The notes under the pieces were generated by a model, which saw only the letters and a list, made by a program, of their open reading frames with translations, had not been told where the DNA came from and did not search any database. This document shows positions 24,601 through 31,612 of a stretch of 64,000 bases of DNA, piece after piece. Positions within the stretch are counted from its first letter, which is position 1. Each line of letters opens with the position of its first letter. The stretch covers positions 160,081 through 224,080 of the forward strand of contig JAEWGW010000040.1 of the NCBI GenBank assembly GCA_023388055.1, written 5' to 3'. The translations under genes were made by a program, and so were the position numbers. The stretch comes from Bacillota bacterium. GTDB lineage: Bacteria > Bacillota > Bacilli > Paenibacillales > NBRC-103111.

Positions 24601-25331
24601 TGCATAATGTAGCGCGAGTCCAATCCATATCTGCCTGTCATCGACAAAGCTGTAATGACTTCCATCACGTTAGGATGAGCTTGCTCGAAATGGTCAAAAA
24701 TGAGAACATCAGATGAACCATAGAGGGATTTATACAAATCGGACACAAACAATCCGAATTCCTGGACTGACGCATACAACGACAGATCGATCCTCGCTAC
24801 ATCACGATGCTTCAGTAATTTTTTTTGCTTCAGAAGTTGGGTGAGCCTGATAACCGCGGAATGTTTCCCCGTACCCTTGGGACCCAGAATAAGAATGACA
24901 TTTTTCGGTTTTCCTTTATCATATCCAGTGATAAATGGGCGTTTAAAGGATAGACACAGTTCATCCAAGTAATTCGTTTGACCCACCATATCCTTGCTTA
25001 GTTCGGCTCTAATCCACTCGAAGTCCTTGGAGATGGCATCACTGGCCGCCATTCCATTTTCCTCATATGAATGGGCCTCCTTGCTAAGAGTTTGAGCCAT
25101 CCTCTTACTGGCATGGCTGTCCTTTGTGGCAGCTCGTCTCATTGGTGGCACAGTCTGCTGTGCTGGTGAGGTCTCATAACGGCTAGCTTTAGAGTAACGT
25201 CCGGCCTCTTGCTCTTTATTATCTTTCATTTTCTTGCTCGGCCATGCAATAAAGCCATTCTGTTTAACGGCCTCAACAATTTGCCACTCCGGAAAAAGAA
25301 ACTTTAGAATTTTCTTTATCGTATCATTCAC
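21684..25331 (-). CDS. Giant protein with four AAA+ modules (one ClpB-like, three CbxX/SpoVK-like)
   Basis: A 1215-residue cytoplasmic protein. Residues about 105-400 form a ClpB-type AAA module with a changed Walker A (GPKGTGKHS, residue 150) and Walker B (VLIFDHFE), probably weak or inactive. Three CbxX/CfqX-type modules follow, with Walker A GNPGTGKT(T/M) near 463, 734 and 1004 and Walker B GVLFIDEAYA/S. Each has the family's YVGQTA pore-like loop and SGNGR or FGNGR sensor. CbxX-type proteins are usually single-module hexamers (CbbX, SpoVK, EccA); a chain of three plus a ClpB-like module is unusual. GTG at 25331 is the likely start. It heads an operon with two membrane proteins. Confidence 0.88.
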   Translation of the reverse strand: MNDTIKKILKFLFPEWQIVEAVKQNGFIAWPSKKMKDNKEQEAGRYSKASRYETSPAQQTVPPMRRAATKDSHASKRMAQTLSKEAHSYEENGMAASDAISKDFEWIRAELSKDMVGQTNYLDELCLSFKRPFITGYDKGKPKNVILILGPKGTGKHSAVIRLTQLLKQKKLLKHRDVARIDLSLYASVQEFGLFVSDLYKSLYGSSDVLIFDHFEQAHPNVMEVITALSMTGRYGLDSRYIMQDQNLIDATGMLLKDSISEISANGKFFVLPSEKSEKDVIEILGRKFMNAIGDVVHTQPFSYEELQEIADRILAELQNKSEQTLSIRIKWNDTLPAAIAAQYKNATGVSGLNEYAEASIYKPLAEYRLKHEVASRETLFLSMTDDEITAQTNNSWIQLSALKPNRQPADIDNVKQELESIIGLQRVKDYVYGLEDNLNIQSRREIAGLARANISMHMIFTGNPGTGKTTIARIVARYLKALGVLSTGQLREVTRADLVGQYVGHTAKQTNDVIKSAIGGVLFIDEAYAICRDQHDSFGREAVDALVKGMEDNRNDLVVILAGYKDEMNTFLKTNSGLLSRFPHMIEFEDYTSDEMVQIALVTAKAKGYTIAEDCRGALVRLFDKKQIKGRNDSGNGRLVRNIIEAAILNQSKRLLKETAADLSLLTFGDFEFEDLSHFDLEKSLSPIIGLDQVKEFVRVQYRLLIAQDKRKKAGIEVDTSQSLNMIFSGNPGTGKTTIARVVAHMFKEMGLLKSGHLIETDQSGLVAEYVGQTAKKTEEVFRSALGGVLFIDEAYSLASEGGSFGKEAIDTLVKLIEDYRGEIIVILAGYNKEMSDFLKANSGLESRFPLRISFPDYSPEELLAIALQMITAKGFALAENSLPVLREQIMLLHKHSTIHSGNGRMVRNYLEDITRKQSARIAMNDISANEMNLIIPEDLQSENRQTSNFKLEDELSSIIGLDEVKDYIRSLSARLRMQNERKKLGLPVDSTQTLHMIFKGNPGTGKTMIARTVAQVLHQIGVMKTPKLVETDRSGLVAGYVGQTAIKTKEKVMEAMDGVLFIDEAYSLAQGGANDFGREAVDTLVKLMDDYRDRIIVILAGYSQNMDGFLSMNPGLKSRFPNIIEFIDYSTEQLVLICHQFFGSKGYELDPKAASKLQNILAVARETAQFGNGRYVRNLFEKAVNNQALRLSTDEDLTKEDLVTIIASDIEEV

Positions 25332-25477
25332 TTACTCCACCGTCCTACTTCCCCCAATTTACTGATAGGCACCTCAGATCAACACTCGTTTTTTCCACTC
25401 TTATCCTCCATATTACACAATTCTACAATATTTCCGGGTATCCTTTTGAAACATAGGTATTATTGGTTACAATGCAG

Positions 25478-25512
25478 CAAAAAAATGACCCCCTAATGAA
25501 TATAGGAGGCCA
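25478..25512 (-). terminator. Terminator of the CuAO_N gene
   Basis: On the minus strand CCTCCTA pairs with TAGGGGG, followed by TCATTTTTTT, just after the 25534 gene. Confidence 0.75.
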
Positions 25513-25533
25513 TGGTTAAGACATATTCTGCGT

Positions 25534-26607
25534 CTATTCCGCTTGATAAGCTTCTGCGGTTTGAATTTGAATGGCATTGTTGGCTGCATCCCAGGCTACG
25601 CCGAAGTTAATGGCCTCACCCAGATCTCTCAGCTTGAAGTAATTGTTGCCGCCGATGTTGTAGGCCACCAGCTCGATTTCCTTATCGTTCAGGTAAATGG
25701 CGGAGGCGGTAGGCTGAGCCTCTTGTTTGGACGAATCAGTGGAGGCCGCCAGCTCTTCACCGGTAGGGGTATACGCTTTGCCGGTAGTTAAGGTAATGGA
25801 TTGCAGCTTGGCGTCAAAGCCGACTTCGAATTGCTTCGCGGATTTATTCAGAACTGCAGCAATGTCCCGCAGCTTGAAGTAGTTGTTGCCGTCAATGGCA
25901 TAAGCCTGGAATTGAACCGGCTTGCCGTCTACCAACACCTTGGAAGCGGAGGGCTCTGCCACGATTTGGGGCTCTGCCACGATTTGGGGCTTCGCCACGG
26001 TTTGGGGTTTTGCAGCAGGCTGGGCTTCCGCGGATTGGCCGGCGAACACCTTGGCACGGGTCGCCTCATCATTGGCATAAATCATCTCAATCTCTGCTTT
26101 ATGAGGCACCTTGGCCTCCAGCTTGGTCTTAAGCTCCTCCAACGCAATCTCCACACCCGGCTCCATCTCCACAGTTTGGTAGCTATATGTATTACCCTCA
26201 CGGTGGAACGCTTCTACAAAGTGCAAGGAATTATCGTAATCACTCTTCTTGGAGGTGTTAATCTCAAAGACGTACCAGTCGGAGGTTTCTTGCCAATCAT
26301 ATTCATACAGCAGATACTTGGATTCTTCGGAAGCATAGAACTTGCACAGCACCCAGCTGTCATACAACAGCTCAACGCCATCAGCGGTATAGGTATACAC
26401 CTGCAGGGAATCCACAACCAGCTCGGGAATTCCGTCCTTATTGATATCTGCCAGGTTGAATTTCTCGCCGCCCGCTTTTGTCAGTACCGTATTGTACGCT
26501 TTGTACGCGTCATCCAGGGAAATCTCAGCTGCACTTGCCTTGCTTACAAACAAGCCGTTCAAAGCCAACAAACAAGCGATTACTGCAATGGCTACCGTCT
26601 TCTTCAT
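25534..26607 (-). CDS. Secreted protein with two copper-amine-oxidase-like N-terminal motifs
   Basis: A 357-residue secreted protein with a signal peptide (VAIAVIACLLALNGLFVSKASA). The N-terminal half contains FNLADINKDGIPELVVDS, a calcium-binding or FG-GAP-like sequence. A short VAKPQIVAEPQ-type repeat forms the linker. The C-terminal half has two CuAO_N motifs, NYFKLRDIAAVLNKSAKQF and NYFKLRDLGEAINFGVAWD. Such domains are common in Paenibacillus secreted proteins and their function is mostly unknown. It stands alone with its own terminator. Confidence 0.85.
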   Translation of the reverse strand: MKKTVAIAVIACLLALNGLFVSKASAAEISLDDAYKAYNTVLTKAGGEKFNLADINKDGIPELVVDSLQVYTYTADGVELLYDSWVLCKFYASEESKYLLYEYDWQETSDWYVFEINTSKKSDYDNSLHFVEAFHREGNTYSYQTVEMEPGVEIALEELKTKLEAKVPHKAEIEMIYANDEATRAKVFAGQSAEAQPAAKPQTVAKPQIVAEPQIVAEPSASKVLVDGKPVQFQAYAIDGNNYFKLRDIAAVLNKSAKQFEVGFDAKLQSITLTTGKAYTPTGEELAASTDSSKQEAQPTASAIYLNDKEIELVAYNIGGNNYFKLRDLGEAINFGVAWDAANNAIQIQTAEAYQAE

Positions 26608-26765
26608 CTCTATATCTCTCCCTATTCATCACTTCGTCTAAAGGCATATGGATAAACAACCATTTCCTTCCTGACTTTCTTCTTATTATTGAAGGAAGGG
26701 GAGTTATTGTCAAGGATTGTAGATCGTTTTTTGGCGGGATATGCAGAAAATGGGCGAAACATATA

Positions 26766-26796
26766 GAAAAAAGCCGCTAGAGGTGAGTCCGCGGCC
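26766..26796 (-). terminator. Terminator of the 26804 gene
   Basis: On the minus strand GCCGC pairs with GCGGC, followed by TTTTTT, directly after the stop codon. Confidence 0.75.
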
Positions 26797-26803
26797 ATTT
26801 CTC

Positions 26804-27112
26804 TTACTTCACTTCTTTAGCATTAAAGATATTACCCAGCTTGCCGGTAATCCTTTTGTTTAAGGGGCTCTTCATATCCCTCGCCAGCTCTCTGAAGAAC
26901 ATAGTAGCCTCATTTTTTTCCGCTTCACAAATAACATTGAGCACACCCGACAAAACAATATCCTGGTTATCTACAAGTGGAACTGAGGTGATCACCGTAT
27001 ATTTTTTGGTCAGCGTCTTCATATGCCGGGAAAAGGACTCAATAAGCTCATGGTTTTCGAATTCATTAATCGCCCTTTGTCCATGAGCGGTGAAGCATAG
27101 TTGGATTCTCAT
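26804..27112 (-). CDS. Small conserved-looking protein of unknown function
   Basis: A 102-residue protein, MRIQLCFTAHGQRAINEF..., without signal peptide or membrane segment. It ends with a basic C-terminus (RDMKSPLNKRITGKLGNIF). AGGAG lies seven bases upstream of the ATG at 27112. I do not recognise the family. It lies downstream of a consensus promoter with 19-bp repeats, with a terminator in between (27142-27177), so its expression may depend on readthrough. Confidence 0.6.
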   Translation of the reverse strand: MRIQLCFTAHGQRAINEFENHELIESFSRHMKTLTKKYTVITSVPLVDNQDIVLSGVLNVICEAEKNEATMFFRELARDMKSPLNKRITGKLGNIFNAKEVK

Positions 27113-27141
27113 CACTTCTCTCCTTTTTTTGTATCAGGTGT

Positions 27142-27177
27142 AAAAAAGGAACCCTGTCACAATGTTCAGGGTTCCCT
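27142..27177 (-). terminator. Terminator upstream of the 26804-27112 gene
   Basis: On the minus strand GGGAACCCTG pairs with CAGGGTTCC, followed by TTTTTT. It lies between the promoter at 27278-27306 and the gene start, so it ends either a short RNA or an attenuated leader. Confidence 0.85.
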
Positions 27178-27230
27178 TCTATCCGACGCAGTCGAGCTTG
27201 AAAGCACTTCTGCTCCATCTCATTATTCAA

Positions 27231-27245
27231 TATGATGATTATCAT
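27231..27245 (-). promoter_or_regulatory. Weak Fur-box-like sequence
   Basis: On the minus strand ATGATAATCATCATA matches the left half of the 7-1-7 Fur box well and the right half poorly. It lies downstream of the predicted start. Confidence 0.2.
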
Positions 27246-27253
27246 TTCCGGCT

Positions 27254-27305
27254 TGACCATAAATTCTTGTCACCTTAATCATAACATGACCATAAATTCT
27301 TGTCA
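27254..27305. repeat. Two 19-bp direct repeats (TGACAAGAATTTATGGTCA on the minus strand)
   Basis: Exact copies at 27254-27272 and 27287-27305, period 33 bases. Each begins TGAC and ends GTCA, so each is an imperfect dyad. One covers the -35 region and spacer and the other the start region of the promoter, as expected for operators. The XRE protein encoded just upstream is the natural candidate regulator. Confidence 0.7.
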
Positions 27306-27306
27306 A
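27278..27306 (-). promoter_or_regulatory. Near-perfect sigma-A promoter
   Basis: On the minus strand TTGACA (27301-27306) and TATGAT (27278-27283) are separated by exactly 17 bases. Confidence 0.85.
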
Positions 27307-27307
27307 G

Positions 27308-27565
27308 TTAGACAGGACCACTGTGTTTATCTATGATCATCTCACCGTTTTCTCTCTCAACAAACACAATAAGCTGCCCAGGCTGCACGTTGAAATATTC
27401 ACAGAGCTTTTGCAGCAGATCACGCGGATACTGCACCATTTCATCCTTATACATTCTGCGAACAGAATCAAAGTGGTAGTGGATATCCTTAGCAAGCTGG
27501 CGTATAGATAATTTAGGATCGTGCATTTCCATAATTTCTTTTAAGTTACTACGAATCATCAGCAA
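27308..27565 (-). CDS. XRE/Cro-CI-type DNA-binding protein
   Basis: An 85-residue protein with a helix-turn-helix of the small YozG-like XRE group (LSIRQLAKDIHYHFDSVRRMYKDE) and the typical PRDLLQKLCEYFNVQPGQLI continuation. TTG at 27565 has GGGGGTG seven bases upstream; the in-frame ATG at 27559 is an alternative. The stop codon lies two bases from the operator-like 19-bp repeats, so it probably regulates the promoter next to it. Confidence 0.85.
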   Translation of the reverse strand: MLMIRSNLKEIMEMHDPKLSIRQLAKDIHYHFDSVRRMYKDEMVQYPRDLLQKLCEYFNVQPGQLIVFVERENGEMIIDKHSGPV

Positions 27566-27640
27566 TTATCTGCACCCCCATGAACAATATATATGGAGTA
27601 CAGTGGCGAGTCAATAAACGATAAGAAAGAAGGACAAGCA

Positions 27641-27672
27641 ACAAACACCCCCGCATCCATCCTGCGGAGGTG
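27641..27672 (-). terminator. Terminator of the sugar ABC operon
   Basis: On the minus strand ACACCTCCGCA pairs with TGCGGGGGTGT, followed by TTGTTG, after the solute-binding protein stop. Confidence 0.75.
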
Positions 27673-27686
27673 TCGCCGTCATACAA

Positions 27687-29261
27687 TTATTTCTTCAGCT
27701 TGGCGTAGGATTCCTTATACTCGGCCATCAGCTTGTCGCCGCCGTTTTTCTTCCACTTGCCGATTTCTTCCTTCCAGCCGGCTTCGTCAATTTTGCCCAT
27801 GATATATTTGGTTTCCGCATCCATCAGCAGCTGGTCCAGCTCCTGCCCCCGCTCCGACAAGGTGGCGGATTTCAGGGTCAAGGCAGGGTTGGAGACGATG
27901 TACTTGATGCCGTCGGATTCCATCTTGGTTCCTTTTTCGCCAATGGGCACATCCTTCAGCGGCTTCACATTGTAGCCCTCCAGCACCGTCAGGTTATCCC
28001 GGTAAGGCTTCACCTCACGTTGGAAAACATTAAAGCCGTCACCGATGAACTCGGTCCGTCCGTCTGCGGTATTGCCGAAGTGGGTGCCTTCAATGCCGCG
28101 CAGGAGCAGCGTGGTAGCCGCGGGCTCCATCAGGCTGTCGAGGAAACCCAGCACCCGCTTCATTTCGGCTTCGGTCTTCACGGAGGACTTGGGAATAACG
28201 AAGAATCCGTTGTTCCCCGCCTCGGAGGAGATCCGAATGCCCTGCGGTCCTTCGAAGCTGGCCACATCCACCACTGCCGCCGGATTGGTCTTGCTCAGCC
28301 GGTCCTGCTGGCTTTTGCCGTTCGTGGCAACTGCGAAGCGGATACCGGCACGTCCTGTATCAAACAGCTTCTCCTGCTCCGTTGCATCCAATACGGCAAA
28401 GTCCTGGTTGATCAGCTTCTCCGCATACAGCTTGCGGAACAGGTTCAGCACATCCATAAATTCCTTGGTTTCGTGCTCCGGCGTAAAGTTATTGTCCTTG
28501 TCCACGCTCCACTTATTCACGCCGCCCATCATTACCCCAAACCGGGTCAGCCAGGAGGCAACGCCTTCGTTGTACTTTTTGTTCAACACAATGCCATAGG
28601 TATCGTTCTTGCCATTCTTATCCGGGTCATTCAATGTTAGCGCCTTCACAACATTGTACCAGTCATCCATGGTCTTCGGCAGCTGCAAGCCCAGAGCATC
28701 CATCCAGTCCTTGCGGTAGACATACGCGCCCCGGCCCATGTTGCGGTACAGCGGTACACCGTAGATTTTACCTTCTACTGCAATGTTTTGGAAGAACTGC
28801 GGGTTCTGCGCACTCAGGTTTTTGTAGTCCTTCAAATGCGGGCCTACCTCCCAGAATAATTGGGACTCAATGGCATTCACCACAGTCGGTCCTTGAACCA
28901 CCCGCAGCAGCTTGCACATTTCGTTGGAGGCCAGCATCACATTGATTTTATCATTGTAAGCAGTAGACGGGATCCACTGGATATCCAGCTTGGTATTCGT
29001 CAGCTTCTCAATGGTTTGCTCCACCACATTGCCCTTGGCCGGAATATCCCCTACCTGGCTGATGGCGATGGTCAGATTAAGCGGAGCTTGTGCTGTAGCC
29101 GTAGCCGGTGCCACGGAAGCCGCAGCAGCTGTTGCAGCAGGTCCCGCTGACTCCTTGGTCCCCGCCCCGCTTGAATCCCCTGAGCTGCCACAGGCAACGG
29201 ACACCAGCATCGTCCCGGCCACAGCCGAACTAACCAAAGCACTCTTTTTCCAACTTCCCAT
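27687..29261 (-). CDS. Extracellular solute-binding lipoprotein, LplA-like
   Basis: A 524-residue lipoprotein with a signal peptide and lipobox VSVAC, a low-complexity Ala/Thr/Gly tether, and the two-lobed fold of family 1 sugar-binding proteins (IYGVPLYRNMGRGAYVYRKDW). It would capture an oligosaccharide for import. It is the last gene of a permease-permease-binding-protein cluster typical of Paenibacillus lpl/ytcQ systems. The ATPase is not encoded here and is probably a shared MsmX-type protein. The substrate is unknown. Confidence 0.9.
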   Translation of the reverse strand: MGSWKKSALVSSAVAGTMLVSVACGSSGDSSGAGTKESAGPAATAAAASVAPATATAQAPLNLTIAISQVGDIPAKGNVVEQTIEKLTNTKLDIQWIPSTAYNDKINVMLASNEMCKLLRVVQGPTVVNAIESQLFWEVGPHLKDYKNLSAQNPQFFQNIAVEGKIYGVPLYRNMGRGAYVYRKDWMDALGLQLPKTMDDWYNVVKALTLNDPDKNGKNDTYGIVLNKKYNEGVASWLTRFGVMMGGVNKWSVDKDNNFTPEHETKEFMDVLNLFRKLYAEKLINQDFAVLDATEQEKLFDTGRAGIRFAVATNGKSQQDRLSKTNPAAVVDVASFEGPQGIRISSEAGNNGFFVIPKSSVKTEAEMKRVLGFLDSLMEPAATTLLLRGIEGTHFGNTADGRTEFIGDGFNVFQREVKPYRDNLTVLEGYNVKPLKDVPIGEKGTKMESDGIKYIVSNPALTLKSATLSERGQELDQLLMDAETKYIMGKIDEAGWKEEIGKWKKNGGDKLMAEYKESYAKLKK

Positions 29262-29306
29262 ACATATTGACCTCCCAAGATTTTTTTATGAATCATTTAC
29301 GGGATC

Positions 29307-30179
29307 CTACCCTTTCACAGACCCCAACATAACCCCTTTGGCAAAATGCTTCTGCAGGAACGGATACACCGCCATAATCGGCAGAGTGGCGAAGACGATC
29401 ACCGCCATCTTGATGGTGAGCGGTTGAATGTTCATTTCGTCCATATTCGTATCGCCTACACGGCTGTTGGCATTAATGACGATTTCCCGGAGCAGCACCT
29501 GGACCGGCCACTTCTCATTATTGTTGATGTACATCACGGCGCTGAAAAACTTGTTCCAGTGATCCACCGCGTAGAACAGACCAAAGGTGGCAATAGCGGG
29601 CAGGGAAAGCGGGATTACGATCCGGAACAGAATCCCCAGGTCATTGCAGCCGTCAATCTTGGCGGAGTCCTCTATGCCGTCAGGCATCTGCTGGAAGAAG
29701 TTCTTGAGGATAATCAGGTTAAAGGCGCTGATTGCCGTAGGGATCATCAGAGCCCAGAGAGAATCGATCAGATGCAGGGACTTCACCACATAATAGGTGG
29801 GGATCAACCCGCCGTTAAACAGCATGGTGAACAGCACCGCCAGCAGCATGACGCTCCGTCCCTTGAAGCTTTTGCGGGATAACGGATAGGCCAGTAAGGA
29901 TGTAAGCACAAGATTGAGGAGTGTGCCGATTACGGTAATATATATGGATACACCCAGGCTGCGGATTAATGCATTGGACGAGAAAATGTATCGGTACGCC
30001 GCCAGGGAAACCTCCTTGGGGTATAAGATAAATCCGCCCTCCGCCACGATATGCGGGGCTGTAAACGATACGGCCAGCACATAGATAAAGGGCAGCACAC
30101 AGATGATTCCAATCAGGGATAACAGGGTGGTATTGACCACATCAAACACCCGGTTGCTCCATGTATGGTCCTGCTTCAT
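29307..30179 (-). CDS. Sugar ABC transporter permease, LplC-like
   Basis: A 290-residue protein with six predicted membrane segments and the EAA loop region (DGIEDSAKIDGCNDLGILFRIVIPLSLP). It is the MalG/LplC-type second permease, in a complex with the upstream permease and the solute-binding lipoprotein. Length and order are normal. Confidence 0.92.
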   Translation of the reverse strand: MKQDHTWSNRVFDVVNTTLLSLIGIICVLPFIYVLAVSFTAPHIVAEGGFILYPKEVSLAAYRYIFSSNALIRSLGVSIYITVIGTLLNLVLTSLLAYPLSRKSFKGRSVMLLAVLFTMLFNGGLIPTYYVVKSLHLIDSLWALMIPTAISAFNLIILKNFFQQMPDGIEDSAKIDGCNDLGILFRIVIPLSLPAIATFGLFYAVDHWNKFFSAVMYINNNEKWPVQVLLREIVINANSRVGDTNMDEMNIQPLTIKMAVIVFATLPIMAVYPFLQKHFAKGVMLGSVKG

Positions 30180-30206
30180 TGAGGTCGCTCCTCCTTTCCC
30201 AGTTAA

Positions 30207-31163
30207 TTAATAAACGCCCTCTTCACCGAAGCGTTTGGCCAGCCAGTTGGATGACAAGACGAGGATTAAACCAACCACCGACTTGAACATACCTACTGCT
30301 GCACTGTAGCTGAATTGACCTTGCGTCAGCCCTTTGACATAGACGTAGGTATCGAATACCTCGCCCACCTCCCGGTTCGTGGGAGTGAGCATCAGGAAGA
30401 TATGCTCGAAGCCCGAATCCAGGAAGCTGCCCAGCTTCAGAATCAGCAGGATAATAATGGTGCTGCGGATTGCCGGAAGGGTCACATGCCACATTTGTCT
30501 CCAGCGGCCTGCACCGTCCATCCGGGCTGCCTCATACAGCTGTAAATCCACTCCGGCCAAGGCGGCCAGGAAGATAATTGTGCCCCAACCCACCTCTTTC
30601 CAGATGGACTGGGAAATAATCATCGTCCGGAACCATCCCGGCTCCAGCAGAAAAGGAATCTTCTCTCCCGTAATGGAATAGAGCAGCTCATTGACCGCTC
30701 CACCCTCTGTAGTGAACAGAATGTAGAAGATACCGACCACCACCACCCAGGATACGAAGTGGGGAATGTAGATCAGGGTTTGGACGAAACGCTTGACCCG
30801 GTCCTTCCGCAGCTCATTCAACATTAAGGAAAGCACGATGGGCAGCGGGAAAAAGAAGAGCAGATTGTAAATCGCCAACAAGAAGGTGTTGCGGAACAGC
30901 ATCCAGAACTGCTCTTCCCCGAAGAAGCGGGAGAAGTGCTTGAGTCCGACCCAAGAGCTGTCCATAAATCCGAGATGGGGCTTAAAATCCTGGAATGCCA
31001 TAATGAGCCCGTACATGGGTACGTACTTAAATACCAGGAAATACAGCAGGCCGGGCAATGCCATTACATACAGCCAGCGGTCCTTCATGAGATCCTTCAT
31101 CCACCGGTACTTGCCTGTTAATCTGACTTCTGTTTGTACTTTCGCATTTGCAGGTGCACTCAC
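30207..31163 (-). CDS. Sugar ABC transporter permease, LplB-like
   Basis: A 318-residue permease with six membrane segments and EAA motif LQLYEAARMDGAGRWRQMWHVTLP. GTG at 31163 is chosen: AAAGGAG lies nine bases upstream and the length matches the family, while the open frame further upstream encodes nothing conserved and runs into the palindromic element. It forms the transporter with the two genes downstream. Confidence 0.92.
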   Translation of the reverse strand: MSAPANAKVQTEVRLTGKYRWMKDLMKDRWLYVMALPGLLYFLVFKYVPMYGLIMAFQDFKPHLGFMDSSWVGLKHFSRFFGEEQFWMLFRNTFLLAIYNLLFFFPLPIVLSLMLNELRKDRVKRFVQTLIYIPHFVSWVVVVGIFYILFTTEGGAVNELLYSITGEKIPFLLEPGWFRTMIISQSIWKEVGWGTIIFLAALAGVDLQLYEAARMDGAGRWRQMWHVTLPAIRSTIIILLILKLGSFLDSGFEHIFLMLTPTNREVGEVFDTYVYVKGLTQGQFSYSAAVGMFKSVVGLILVLSSNWLAKRFGEEGVY

Positions 31164-31389
31164 CAGTTCAATCTCCTTTCGTCCGGCATACCATTTCACT
31201 TGCATGCCCACATTATCATCCGGGCTGGTATTACATGCTATAGATCGTAACCAACTTCTTGTGCAAACCCTTGATTTTCCTGGTTTTTCCGGAAAAGACC
31301 AGAGGAAATGATCATCATCATACCTGCAGGCTACCATGAGACAACGTGTACAAAGCCCCCATGCTGAATGGGATGGCCCTGCATTTCCA

Positions 31390-31431
31390 CAAAAAAAATC
31401 CGTCCAACAGCCTGGCGGGCTGCTAAAACGG
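31390..31431 (-). terminator. Terminator after the AraC sensor-regulator
   Basis: On the minus strand CCGT plus AGCAGCC pair with GGCTGTT plus ACGG, followed by eight U residues. Confidence 0.75.
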
Positions 31432-31435
31432 ATAT

Positions 31436-31599
31436 TAGGGCGTGTCTGAAAACTCCGAGGGGAGCAGATTTTAACGAATTTTCGTTCATGGCAAGGCACT
31501 TTTCTGCAGGCGTACCGGGGGTACGTCAAGGAAAAGTAACGCAGCATGGGACGAAAAGGCGATGAAAGATGCCCTCAACGAGTTTTCAGACACGCCCTA
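31436..31599. mobile_element. MITE-like palindromic element
   Basis: A 164-base element with 20-bp perfect terminal inverted repeats (AGGGCGTGTCTGAAAACTC and its complement, plus outer T/A). It has no coding capacity. It is inserted between two genes. Clear target-site duplication beyond TA is not evident. It may be mobilised by a transposase elsewhere in the genome. Confidence 0.7.
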
Positions 31600-31612
31600 G
31601 TCAGTATTCAAG

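Larger units (their letters stand above)
27142..27271 (-). ncRNA. Candidate small RNA or attenuated leader of about 130 nt
   Basis: A consensus promoter predicts a start near 27271 and a strong terminator ends at 27142, leaving about 130 bases with no well-initiated ORF. It may be a small RNA or the leader of the 102-residue gene. Assignment rests only on promoter and terminator. Confidence 0.4.
31164..31612. other. Intergenic region between regulator and transporter
   Basis: No gene is seen in these 449 bases. It contains a MITE-like palindrome and a terminator, listed separately; the transporter promoter must lie below about 31390. Confidence 0.6.

Noticed and set aside
27066..27260. 64-codon minus-strand ORF between the XRE gene and the 102-residue gene
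   Set aside because: No ribosome site, runs through the terminator hairpin and overlaps the downstream gene.
31164..31547. Longer N-terminus for the LplB-like permease
   Set aside because: The extra residues are not conserved-looking, include the palindromic element and lack a ribosome site; the GTG at 31163 has one.
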